A DNA stretch of 26,001 nt from Flavobacterium psychrophilum (lineage in GTDB: Bacteria; Bacteroidota; Bacteroidia; Flavobacteriales; Flavobacteriaceae), in contig CAMAQD010000032.1 in the NCBI GenBank assembly GCA_945860385.1, positions 1 through 26,001 on the forward strand, read 5' to 3'. The notes beneath the pieces were generated by a model, which searched no databases, was not told the DNA's origin, and was given only the letters and a program-made list of their open reading frames with translations. Of this stretch, positions 8,735-15,973 are shown one piece after another; positions within the stretch are counted from its first letter, which is position 1, and the number at the start of each line of letters is the position of its first letter. Made by a program: the position numbers and the translations under genes.

Positions 8735-9981
8735 ATGAAAAACAGAATATCAATACTTTTTTATTCAAAAAGTGCCAAAACATCTAAAAATGGTTTACTA
8801 CCAATCTATTTAAGAATTACTGTTGATGGAGTTCGAATTGAAATAAGTACCTCAAGATTTGTTGAAAAATCAAAATGGTCTGTCGAAGGAGGCAAAATGA
8901 AAGGTAATTCAGAAGAAGCCAGAACAATTAATAGTTATCTCGATATTCTAAAAAAAAAAGTAAATGAAACTGAAAGAACTATGCTTAGCAATAATCTTGA
9001 GATTACTGCAAATACTTTCAAAAACAAGTTTCTTGGAATTGAAGATAAACAAAGAATGCTGATTCCCATTTTCCAGGAACATAATAAACGAATGAAGGTA
9101 TTAGTAGACAAAGAGTTTGCTTTAAATACATACAAACGATATGAAACTTCGCTCGAACACATCCGTTCCTTTATCAAGCATAACTATAATCTAAATGACA
9201 TACCAATTAAAGAGGTAAATTTAGCTTTCGTCAATGATTTTGATTTTTACCTCCGTAGTGTAAAAAACTGCAACAATAACTCTACAATCAAATACGTTAG
9301 AAATTTAGGAAAAATAATCAAATCCTGTTATGCCAATGAATGGATCCAAAGAGACCCATTCCTCAATTACAAAGGGAAGGTAAAAGAGGTCGAAAGAGAG
9401 TTCCTCTCAAAAGAAGAAATTAATACCATTTATTTAAAAGATTTCTCTGCAAGCCGATTAAACCAAGTTAAGGATATCTTCATTTTTTGCTGCTTCACAG
9501 GCTTGGCATATATTGATGTGTTTCAATTAAAAAATCGAATGTAGAATTTGGAATCGATGGCAAAAAATGGATATTCACCCACCGCCAAAAAACAGACTCT
9601 CCCTCTAGAATACCATTATTGCAAATTCCCGAAGAAATAATTAGCAAATATTCAGACCATCCGCAATGTGTAAATGAAGGCAGACTATTACCCGTTTTGA
9701 GTAACCAAAAAATGAATAGCTATCTAAAAGAAATAGCAGACGTTTGCGGCATCAATAAAGAATTAACCTTCCACATTGCCAGACATACTTTTGCCACGAC
9801 CATAACCCTTACAAATGGCGTTCCAATCGAAAGCGTGAGCAAAATGCTTGGCCATAAAAGCCTTAGAACTACTCAACATTATGCAAAGATATTAGACAAA
9901 AAAGTGAGTGATGATATGCAGCTTTTAAGAGAAAAATTTCAAGTAACATCTGGCTCAATGGCTCAAGAATCTGCTAGCTAA
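8735..9981 (+). pseudogene. Tyrosine recombinase/integrase of Bacteroidota mobile elements, frameshifted
   Basis: Two fragments make one integrase: 8735-9544 (269 aa) and a second frame running through 9545-9981. Adding one A to the six-A run at 9529-9534 restores a 415-residue protein, the usual length of the family. Residues 1-90 are the arm-binding domain, about 110-210 the SAM-like core-binding domain, and the rest the catalytic domain. The second fragment keeps the beta-hairpin Lys (THRQKTD), HIARHTF (H-x-x-R), the LGHKSLRTTQHYAKI segment with the second His, and the nucleophilic Tyr. In the first box the sequence reads CFTGLAYID, so Ala stands where most family members have Arg. The gene lies next to candidate attachment repeats at 8361-8487 and probably moved the island. 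As read here the product would be truncated, unless the missing base is a sequencing error or the A-run permits slippage. Confidence 0.9.
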
Positions 9982-10215
9982 TCTTTTTAATTTCCCTATG
10001 GTAATTTTGATTTATTCCTAATTTTACCTAACTACCTAAAACACAATATAATAAATACTATTTCTTACATTTTTAAAAAATAATTGCTTTTTAGCGTAAA
10101 ATATTACACATTATCGATATATTTACAAAACCGTATTTATAGTGAGATAATGATTTTTTTAAAGCTAAATCACATTGTCATTGTTCGATAATTAAGAATT
10201 TCAACAGTTTTTTTT

Positions 10216-11709
10216 ATGAAGCAAAAATACATTCTGGGAATTTATGACAAATTAATCAGGGATATCAAAGACAACAAAAAAACCACCGATTCCGAAATAA
10301 TTGCTTACTTAAAAAATTGCGCTAGTGAAAGTCACTATTTATATAAAATTCAATTCTCCAAACCACAAGGTAAGATAAAGTATGCCTACCAAAAAAGGGT
10401 TCATAACTTGCATCCTTATGCTCCTGAATTTATAAACTCCGGTTGTGATATAAACCCGGAATACGAAAATCTAATTCCAATAATACTGAAAGAATTAAAT
10501 ATCCCCGACAGCAATTTGGAATACTGCTGGACAGAAGAAAACAAAAAAAAGATTTTAATTATAAAGCAACGCTGCCATATTGAAGAGATCTCCAAAGACA
10601 ATCGCTTCTTTTTATATTGTTTTCAAATTGTTTTTAATGGAAATTCTCTAATCAAAGAATCCCTTAATGATAGGTTTTATAGTCTCAAAAAAGAAGATGA
10701 AATTGAGCTTTTCATCCATCGAAAGCAATACGCCTTGCAGAATCTTTCCAATGCTTTAATCAAAGTAATCAACCCTGATATCCCGCAAGACATTTACACC
10801 CTTTCTTCAGACTACACCAAAATTGATTGCCTCAAAATTATTTATCTTTATTTAGAAAAACTGCTGGTTTTTATCGAAAAGGAATATCATACCTATCTAA
10901 ATGTAAATAACAAAGTTCCATATAGATCTATTTTGGTCAAAGAATTAGAAATTGAAAACAAACTCAATTTAGTCAAAGTTAGTCTTGTAAATTGCAACTT
11001 GAACGATGTCTTATTCAAACTGGCCTACCAACCACTGCTGAAAATAGCTACTATAAAACTTCAAGGAAACATAACCTACAACGAATTTTATTATTGTATT
11101 GATTACATCAATGAATTGTACAACCATTTTCAAAAAAATAAGGAACCGATAACGGAACCAGTTATTAAAGATTGGTTATTTGAATTGAATTTTAATTCCT
11201 TGGATTACTTCGACTACAAAACGGATGAAATTATTAGGGATTTAGAGCGTGTAGATTCTGATATCGAAAAAATAGATCTACTCTATAATTTACTTAAGAA
11301 ATTCAATCAAAGTCGTACTAATAATTTTAGAAAATTTAATCAAAAAATCCCACCCATTAAAGAACAACTCACCAGTTGGATAGAAGAAGAAATTGATTAT
11401 TTATCTAAGAAAAAAAGCCTTGGTATGAATAATACGTCTAACACAAGCAGCACGGCGCCAAAAGTCAGAATACAAACTAATTTATCGGTGGCACAGTTAA
11501 CTTATTTTTTCAAACTTTTAATTAAAGTAAAGATCATTATCCATAAAAATAACGCTGAAGTGTTTAGATTCGTTGCCGAAAATTTTACAACAAAATCTTC
11601 AACCCAAATTTCAGCCGGTAGTGTAAAATCAAAATTTCATAATGTTGAAATAACAACAATAAGAGCCATTCGCGCCTATATTATCGAGCTAATGAACCTT
11701 ACGAAGTGA
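10216..11709 (+). CDS. Uncharacterised 497-aa mobile-element protein, possible RteC-like C-terminus
   Basis: I do not recognise the full-length protein. It is Lys/Asn/Ile-rich, mostly predicted helical, with no signal peptide and no clear membrane segment. An N-terminal region (about 1-130) is followed by a long helical middle and a low-complexity Asn/Ser/Thr linker near residue 405-420 (NNTSNTSSTAPK). The last 80 residues (LSVAQLTYFFKLLIKVKII...FTTKSSTQISAGSVKSKFHN) resemble the C-terminal part of RteC-type regulators of Bacteroides conjugative transposons. That link is inferred from pattern only. The start ATG follows a T-run and no Shine-Dalgarno is needed in this phylum. It sits between the integrase and the HTH/replication module, where element regulators often occur. 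Its 3' end overlaps the convergent small gene by 21 bp. Confidence 0.72.
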   Translation: MKQKYILGIYDKLIRDIKDNKKTTDSEIIAYLKNCASESHYLYKIQFSKPQGKIKYAYQKRVHNLHPYAPEFINSGCDINPEYENLIPIILKELNIPDSNLEYCWTEENKKKILIIKQRCHIEEISKDNRFFLYCFQIVFNGNSLIKESLNDRFYSLKKEDEIELFIHRKQYALQNLSNALIKVINPDIPQDIYTLSSDYTKIDCLKIIYLYLEKLLVFIEKEYHTYLNVNNKVPYRSILVKELEIENKLNLVKVSLVNCNLNDVLFKLAYQPLLKIATIKLQGNITYNEFYYCIDYINELYNHFQKNKEPITEPVIKDWLFELNFNSLDYFDYKTDEIIRDLERVDSDIEKIDLLYNLLKKFNQSRTNNFRKFNQKIPPIKEQLTSWIEEEIDYLSKKKSLGMNNTSNTSSTAPKVRIQTNLSVAQLTYFFKLLIKVKIIIHKNNAEVFRFVAENFTTKSSTQISAGSVKSKFHNVEITTIRAIRAYIIELMNLTK

Positions 11710-11862
11710 CAAAACTTCCTTCATCATTCTCCATCCAAATCCAGGCATCTGGAGTAAATCTTCATTTTCTATAGTGAGTAAGACCTCAATACTTGAAAAT
11801 TCGTTTTCTTTCATAAAACGCTCAAGTTCCGGGCTGATACTCTTTTCAACAATTTCTTTCAA
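11689..11862 (-). CDS. Small helix-hairpin-helix protein resembling the RNA polymerase alpha C-terminal domain
   Basis: Reading from a TTG at 11862 gives 57 residues: MKEIVEKSISPELERFMKEN and then a helix-hairpin-helix-like end with DLLQMPGFGWRMMKEVL. The pattern (a helix, a LLxIENEDLL strand-helix, then a GFG turn) resembles the alpha-CTD of RNA polymerase, which binds DNA and regulators. The frame stays open upstream to an ATG at 11982 (97 residues), but that part translates the palindromic repeat at 11912-11984 and looks non-coding, so I prefer the shorter start. The gene is convergent with the 497-aa gene and overlaps its end by 21 bp. A DNA-binding or transcription-linked role is inferred, and no partner is known. 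Confidence 0.5.
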   Translation of the reverse strand: MKEIVEKSISPELERFMKENEFSSIEVLLTIENEDLLQMPGFGWRMMKEVLSLRKVH

Positions 11863-11911
11863 AATATAAAAATAAAACCGACTGTAAATACAATAGTAGT
11901 AAAAATAAGCA

Positions 11912-11984
11912 GCGTGGGACAACAATCTACCAGCAACAGCGGTACCGGCAAGCACCCACAGCACACGATAAACCGAGCCCACGC
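11912..11984. repeat. GC-rich interspersed palindromic element
   Basis: GCGTGGG (11912-11918) pairs with CCCACGC (11978-11984) around a GC-rich middle that contains the palindrome CGGTACCG. The composition differs sharply from the AT-rich surroundings. It resembles the repeated intergenic elements of flavobacterial genomes. Confidence 0.5.
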
Positions 11985-12197
11985 ATAGCGAAGGCGAACA
12001 GTTTATTCTAGTGAGCTGTATTGAAATCTTTGCCGGTTTTCTGTTGCTCGAAATAACTTTCGCAATATATTGTAATAGAAGAAATCCTCTATTTGGTATT
12101 CATTTAGCAAATTTATTCATTATTCGATAAGTATCATAATTCCATTGTCATTTAAAAACTTTTTTTCGCTTAACCCTTGTATTTATTGACCTCAATG

Positions 12198-12215
12198 GGG
12201 GGTACCGGTACCCCC
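12198..12215. promoter_or_regulatory. Perfect 18-bp palindrome GGGGGTACCGGTACCCCC
   Basis: All 18 bases are self-complementary. Two further GGTA half-motifs follow (CTGGTACTG and TTGGTATTG), and the HTH gene starts 61 bases downstream of the palindrome. It is the most GC-rich spot in an AT-rich leader, so a binding site for the HTH protein, or an origin or recombination site, is likely. Which one cannot be told. Confidence 0.55.
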
Positions 12216-12276
12216 TGGTACTGTTTTGGTATTGTTATATTTTTTTTATTTGCTTCCATAACCAAAACCCTCAAAA

Positions 12277-12564
12277 ATGGCAGTAGAGATAATAACTCGC
12301 GAAGACTTAAATCAATTTCGAATGCTCCTCCTAAAGGACATCAACGAAATACTAAATTCCAAACCAGATCATTCCAAAAAATGGCTAAGCGCCAATGAAG
12401 TCAAAGAACAATTAAATATTTCATCGGGCACCTTGCAAAATTTCCGAATCAAAGGAATTATAACCCATACCAAAATCGGTTCCTCAATCTTCTATTCTAA
12501 TCAGGAAATTGAAAAAATTCTAGAATCCAACAAAGTCAAATCCTTCAACTCTCTTTTCAAATAA
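12277..12564 (+). CDS. Excisionase-like helix-turn-helix protein
   Basis: The protein has 95 residues. The N-terminal helix (1-30) is followed by a MerR/excisionase-type helix-turn-helix at about 37-62 (WLSANEVKEQLNISSGTLQN), then the wing segment RIKGIITHTKIGSSIFYSNQEIEKIL. This is the pattern of the HTH_17 family, common next to integrases in Bacteroidota mobile elements, where members act as excisionase or as regulators of replication and mobilisation genes. It is the first gene of the replication-like block and ends 27 bp before the next gene. The strong palindrome at 12198-12215 in its leader is a natural candidate for autoregulation. Start chosen: the ATG at 12277, directly after an AT-rich stretch, with no upstream extension that fits the family. 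Confidence 0.88.
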   Translation: MAVEIITREDLNQFRMLLLKDINEILNSKPDHSKKWLSANEVKEQLNISSGTLQNFRIKGIITHTKIGSSIFYSNQEIEKILESNKVKSFNSLFK

Positions 12565-12591
12565 CTCCCCCAAAATCTTAATACTCCCCCT

Positions 12592-13440
12592 ATGAACTAT
12601 ATCAAACACCTCACTGGCTTCTTCGACCGCATTATCCAGGACAGAAGCCTCAACCCTACCCATATCAGTTTGTACGTGGCATTATTTCAATTTTGGAATG
12701 TCAACCGCTTTAAAAACCCTATTAGCATTACACGTGACGAAGTAATGCGTATCTGTAAAATCAGCTCTAAGGCTACCTATCACAAATGCATGAGAGATTT
12801 AAACGACAAAAACTACATCAAATACGAGCCTTCGTACAATCCTTATAAAGGAAGTATGGTTATCCTTTTTGATTTTTCAGATTTCCTAAAGCCAGTTCAA
12901 AAAAGAGCCAGCTCTACTAAAAAAAATGTATCAAATAATGAACAAGTAATGAACAAGCAGCGAACAGGTAGTGAGACAAGTACTGGTATAAGTAGTGAAC
13001 AAGCACTGGTATCTTCTATAAACAATACAAACAGTACAAACAGTACAAACATTCAAAACGATTTAAACTTGGAGGAGCAAGCAAAAAATTTGGAAGAGGA
13101 GAATTTATTTTTCGAAGATGAAAAGAAAAAAGAAAAAAGTTCCGCCAAAAAAGAAAAAGAATTTTTTGTCACTTCGAGCGCAGTCGAGAAGCCTTCTATC
13201 GACGAAGTCAAATCCTTTTTTCTCCAACAAAACTTCCCCGAACTCGAAGCCAATAAATTTTTCAATTACTTCTCTAGTGTTGGATGGGTAGTAGGTGGCA
13301 AAACTCCAATGGTCGATTGGAAACCCGCAGCGGAAAATTGGATTCTGAATTCCATCAAATTCAAATCCTACGAAAAACCACCCAACCGGGCCAAACACCT
13401 CAACATCGAAAATGACAAAGATTATGGCGAACCCCTATAA
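12592..13440 (+). CDS. Winged-helix/DnaD-like replication or regulatory protein of the element
   Basis: The protein has 282 residues. Residues 1-100 form a winged-helix-like domain (HISLYVALFQFWN, ISITRDEVMRICKIS, TYHKCMRDLNDKNYI), the arrangement of replication-initiator or helix-turn-helix proteins found before DnaC-like ATPases. Residues 105-205 are a low-complexity linker with Asn/Ser/Thr repeats (NTNSTNSTN) and a Lys/Glu-rich tract. Residues 207-267 are a conserved helical tail (EVKSFFLQQNFPELEANKFFNY, then MVDWKPAAENWI) that resembles the DnaD/DnaT C-terminal DNA-binding tail. It precedes the small ATPase, so together they look like a helicase-loading pair for the element, which is an inference. 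A palindromic repeat is read in frame at residues 193-201. Replication genes are common in integrative elements and satellites. Confidence 0.78.
   Translation: MNYIKHLTGFFDRIIQDRSLNPTHISLYVALFQFWNVNRFKNPISITRDEVMRICKISSKATYHKCMRDLNDKNYIKYEPSYNPYKGSMVILFDFSDFLKPVQKRASSTKKNVSNNEQVMNKQRTGSETSTGISSEQALVSSINNTNSTNSTNIQNDLNLEEQAKNLEEENLFFEDEKKKEKSSAKKEKEFFVTSSAVEKPSIDEVKSFFLQQNFPELEANKFFNYFSSVGWVVGGKTPMVDWKPAAENWILNSIKFKSYEKPPNRAKHLNIENDKDYGEPL
13168..13192. repeat. Short palindromic interspersed repeat inside a coding region
   Basis: The segment gtcacttcgagcgcagtcga and the next five bases (gaagc) form a hairpin with TCGA half-sites. It is like the short repeats that litter flavobacterial intergenic DNA. 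Here it lies within the linker of the DnaD-like gene and is translated in frame as VTSSAVEK. Confidence 0.5.
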
Positions 13441-13525
13441 CCCATCGCCGATTGAGCAAACGATTCCAATTTCCCCCTTTAGGTGATAGGGGCTTCTAAC
13501 CAATTAACCTCTAACCGAAACCCCT

Positions 13526-13624
13526 ATGTCCCTATACGACTACAACGAAGTAATCCTCTGGCTTGAAAAGAAAGATTTGATATTAAGAGGAGGACAGCCA
13601 GTGGCTGTCAGGTACAAAAACTAA
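13526..13624 (+). CDS. Small ORF copying the N-terminus of the next gene
   Basis: This 32-codon ORF (MSLYDYNEVILWLEKKDLIL and 12 more residues) starts at an ATG 16 bases after an AACCAATTAACC leader motif and stops 7 bases before the ATPase. Its residues 6-24 (YNEVILWLEKKDLILRGGQ) align with ATPase residues 7-25 (YSEIISWLERKGIELYGSQ), with identical Y, E, I, WLE, K, L, G and Q positions. It is either a real small protein, perhaps a partner or regulator that shares the ATPase N-terminal interaction surface, or the remnant of a duplicated ATPase gene. The leader favours translation. No activity can be read from it. Confidence 0.5.
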   Translation: MSLYDYNEVILWLEKKDLILRGGQPVAVRYKN

Positions 13625-13631
13625 ATTTATT

Positions 13632-14240
13632 ATGAATACATCTGTAAATTATTCAGAAATTATTTCCTGGTTAGAACGGAAAGGAATTGAACTTTACGGC
13701 AGCCAGTTCAAAATCCATGAAACGGATCACGCCATCATTCACAAACTCATGTCCTATTTCCTTAACGACGAGATAACTTGTTTTCAATTGAACATCGATC
13801 TCAACAAGGGAATAATGCTCTCTGGACCCGTAGGCATCGGAAAAACATCCCTGATGAATCTAATGAAAATACTAACCTCAGCCGAACATAAATTCTACAT
13901 AAAACCCTGCCGGGACATCAGCTATGAATTTATCCAAGACGGTTACGAAGTAATCCAAAAATACAGCAAAGGCAAACTCTATCCAGACCCCAAAACCATC
14001 TGCTTCGACGATTTGGATACCGAAAACAACATCAAATATTACGGAAACGAGTGCAATGTAATGGCCGAAATCCTACTCTCCAGATACGACCTTTTCATCG
14101 CCAAGAAAATCCAAACCCACATCACCACAAACCTTTCTGCCACTGAAATTGAATCGGCCTATGGCAACCGAGTCCGTTCCCGTCTCCGCAGCATGGTAAA
14201 CCTAATCTCCTTTGACAAAACCACAAAAGACAAACGCTAA
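13632..14240 (+). CDS. DnaC-like P-loop ATPase
   Basis: The protein has 202 residues. An N-terminal region of about 60 residues (containing the NYSEIISWLERKGIELYGSQ motif) is followed by Walker A GPVGIGKTS at 65-73 and Walker B TICFDDLD at 122-129, then a sensor-like ITTN (the THITTNLSATEIESAYGNRV segment) and an arginine-rich RVRSRLRSM at the end. The order and spacing match DnaC/IstB-type AAA+ helicase loaders, although this copy is shorter than usual. Gene order after an HTH and a winged-helix/DnaD-like gene supports a replication-initiation or maintenance role for the element. No transposase partner is present, so IstB is unlikely. It follows the 32-codon ORF by 7 bp and precedes a short basic ORF, so an operon is probable. 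Confidence 0.85.
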   Translation: MNTSVNYSEIISWLERKGIELYGSQFKIHETDHAIIHKLMSYFLNDEITCFQLNIDLNKGIMLSGPVGIGKTSLMNLMKILTSAEHKFYIKPCRDISYEFIQDGYEVIQKYSKGKLYPDPKTICFDDLDTENNIKYYGNECNVMAEILLSRYDLFIAKKIQTHITTNLSATEIESAYGNRVRSRLRSMVNLISFDKTTKDKR

Positions 14241-14273
14241 CCCATAAACAACTAACCAATTAACCCCTTACCC

Positions 14274-14432
14274 ATGAAGCTTCTTCCAAAAACGAAACCC
14301 CATTTCAACACCCAGAAGAACCCCAAAAATCCACGTAACAAACGCCGCAACCGAAAACCGGGCCGAGCGTTAAAAAACAGTCTAATGGACTGTTTTAGCG
14401 AAGGAGCCAGCCGGCGCGCAGGCAAAGTATAG
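14274..14432 (+). CDS. Small, very basic ORF of unknown status
   Basis: The 52-codon frame starts at an ATG 8 bases after an AACCAATTAACC leader motif (14254-14265). The first 32 residues are strongly basic (NPRNKRRNRKPGR), and the rest reads ALKNSLMDCFSEGASRRAGKV. A perfect 9-bp hairpin (14374-14396) lies inside it, which is unusual for coding sequence. It could be a DNA- or RNA-binding peptide expressed with the ATPase, or non-coding sequence that happens to be open. The shared leader is the main reason for listing it. Confidence 0.35.
   Translation: MKLLPKTKPHFNTQKNPKNPRNKRRNRKPGRALKNSLMDCFSEGASRRAGKV
14374..14396 (+). terminator. Perfect hairpin, terminator- or attenuator-like
   Basis: AAAACAGTC and GACTGTTTT form a 9-bp stem around TAATG. 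Only four T follow, so termination would be weak. It lies between the ATPase gene and the next gene, inside the small basic ORF. Confidence 0.4.
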
Positions 14433-14437
14433 CAATT

Positions 14438-14464
14438 AACCGATTAACCCATAACCGATTAACC
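14438..14464 (+). repeat. Double copy of the leader 12-mer AACCRATTAACC
   Basis: AACCGATTAACC occurs at 14438-14449 and again at 14453-14464, shortly before the start at 14481. AACCAATTAACC occurs at 13498-13509 and 14254-14265, and variants occur at 15157-15177. Each lies about 5-16 bases upstream of a start codon in this block. The function is unknown: possible leader element, protein-binding repeat or iteron-like sequence. Confidence 0.6.
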
Positions 14465-14480
14465 CCATAACACAAAACCC

Positions 14481-15116
14481 ATGAACGCAACAATAGCAAA
14501 TTTCTGGAACCACTTCAAAGAAAACAATTTTGTTTTTCGTCTAATGCCCGATATCCCAAAAGAGGAACTAGAAAAATACTTCGGGAAATTAAACGAGCTC
14601 CTCTACGAATACAACAAAGATCTTGGCGTCATTATAACAAACGGCAAAACCAAATCCGAATTGATCATTACGGCCAAAGGCAATCCCTATCTTTTCAAAG
14701 ATGTCGAACTATTGGTACATTATGCACCAACTATAAAGCCATGGATAATAACAGCCTTTCTCCAACCAGTTGGAGACATCGATAAATTCGAAAAAGGCAC
14801 CGACAAACCATTTGAATACTTTGATATCACTTTAAAAATAAGTCAAATGTATTTCATACCCCTCGAAAAATTGAAAAACCCAAATCATTTGGGGATCAGA
14901 ATTTACCTCAAAAATTACATCGTTCACAAAGACAATCCAAGATTAAAAGACGCTGTATACACAATTATCGAACACCTCGTCGGAGAAAAAGCTTTTGCAA
15001 ACGATATCAACTTTATTGAGCTCGTCCAATTAACAGCCGATACCATACATCCTCAACCTATAGATCTGTGCTATCTAAACGATTACTTAAGGGAATTCAA
15101 TGAGCCGATCCTATAA
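14481..15116 (+). CDS. Uncharacterised protein, FWN family (first of two tandem paralogues)
   Basis: The protein has 211 residues, no signal peptide and no membrane segment. It begins NATIANFWNHFKEN, has a central strand-rich part (IITAKGNPYLFKDV, then APTIKPWIITAFLQP near 90-115) and ends with helices (EHLVGEKAFANDINFIEL). I do not recognise an enzyme motif. The next gene shares the same landmarks (FWNxFK, an AIT/IIT strand, the AP-x-L aromatic block, a VGEKAF/IGEIAF helix), so the two are diverged tandem copies. Related FWN-initial proteins of unknown function occur in Bacteroidota. It lies 48 bp after the small basic ORF with the double leader motif, so it may belong to the replication-module transcript or be cargo. 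Confidence 0.75.
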   Translation: MNATIANFWNHFKENNFVFRLMPDIPKEELEKYFGKLNELLYEYNKDLGVIITNGKTKSELIITAKGNPYLFKDVELLVHYAPTIKPWIITAFLQPVGDIDKFEKGTDKPFEYFDITLKISQMYFIPLEKLKNPNHLGIRIYLKNYIVHKDNPRLKDAVYTIIEHLVGEKAFANDINFIELVQLTADTIHPQPIDLCYLNDYLREFNEPIL

Positions 15117-15180
15117 AAAAAGCATTCAAACTTAAAACAAAAACCCAAAAACAATCAACCAATTAATCAATTAACCCGTC

Positions 15181-15834
15181 ATGAAACAAATCACCACCTT
15201 TTGGAACTACTTCAAAAAAAACGAACAAGAAATAATAAATGGGTTCTTTCTGGGAATAAATGGGGATGAAATCTACTCCCAATTCAAAAAAAAGTACAAC
15301 AACATTTCGAAAAGAATAGGTTTTGCAATAACAAAACCTGCCAACAATCAAGACAAATACAGTATAGTTTTTACAGCCTTTGGGTATCGAAAACTATTCA
15401 CGAAAATTATAGCATTCGAAACTCAGGCACCACCGCTAGAATACTTTACAGTTCAGGCATTTATAAAACCCCTTGAAAATACAGAAGACTACGAAAACGG
15501 TTCTGATAAGTATATTATTTTCGAAAACTACGAAATCAAAATCAGCGAAATTCAAATAGCACTGTCAGATTACAACATAGCAACTAAGCAGCTCAAAATC
15601 AATTTGTACCTACCCAACTTCAATGAAATAAAACAATACGAGAATCTAAAATTAGACATCGATTGGATGGTAATGAGAGTGATTGGCGAAATAGCCTTCC
15701 GCAAACACATCCAACAAATCAATTTGCATCCGATGCACATAGAACCCGTCGGACTTCTTCCCCTCTTAGAACTCCCTGATTTCATTGCCTATCTCTACCA
15801 AATCAACTCCAGACAAAAAACAAGAATAATATAG
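15181..15834 (+). CDS. Uncharacterised protein, FWN family (second paralogue)
   Basis: The protein has 217 residues. It opens MKQITTFWNYFKKNEQEIIN, matching FWNHFKEN of the upstream copy. Shared segments are RIGFAITKPA (first copy DLGVIITNGK), LFTKIIAFETQAPPLEYFTV (first copy LFKDVELLVHYAPTIKPWII), LKINLYLPNF (first copy LGIRIYLKNY) and VIGEIAFRKHI (first copy LVGEKAFANDI). The pair is clearly diverged, so the duplication is not recent. No catalytic motif is seen. The leader at 15157-15177 carries an AACCAATTAATC/ATCAATTAACC variant directly before the ATG. Functional possibilities include sensors, immunity-like proteins or a heteromeric pair, and I have no evidence to choose between them. 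Confidence 0.75.
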   Translation: MKQITTFWNYFKKNEQEIINGFFLGINGDEIYSQFKKKYNNISKRIGFAITKPANNQDKYSIVFTAFGYRKLFTKIIAFETQAPPLEYFTVQAFIKPLENTEDYENGSDKYIIFENYEIKISEIQIALSDYNIATKQLKINLYLPNFNEIKQYENLKLDIDWMVMRVIGEIAFRKHIQQINLHPMHIEPVGLLPLLELPDFIAYLYQINSRQKTRII

Positions 15835-15973
15835 AATAGTTGTTATTTGAAATCATCAATTCCTATTCAAAATCCCATAAAAAATAATATTTCACCCAAA
15901 TGAGGAAAACCGTAATATAATTCCCTTTAGTCCACTTAACTTTGAAAAAATCAATCCTATTCTCACTTAGAAC

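Larger units (their letters stand above)
11863..12276. other. Intergenic region with palindromic elements between the two divergent genes
   Basis: It holds a GC-rich palindromic element (11912-11984), a perfect 18-bp palindrome (12198-12215) and AT-rich sequence. TTCGATAA (12123-12130) and CATTGTCATT (12143-12152) also occur upstream of the 497-aa gene (10184-10191 and 10173-10182), in reversed order. Apart from those signals I see no gene in it. Confidence 0.5.

Noticed and set aside
12990..13050. CRISPR or tandem-repeat array at the AGTACAAAC repeats
   Set aside because: Units are only about 9 bases and encode an Asn/Ser/Thr linker in frame.
13053..13398. Minus-strand frames in the DnaD-like gene
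   Set aside because: They translate the complement of Lys/Glu-rich sequence into Phe/Ser runs, an artefact of composition.
13632..14240. IstB-type transposition helper
   Set aside because: No IstA transposase or terminal inverted repeats are present, and the neighbours fit a replication module instead.
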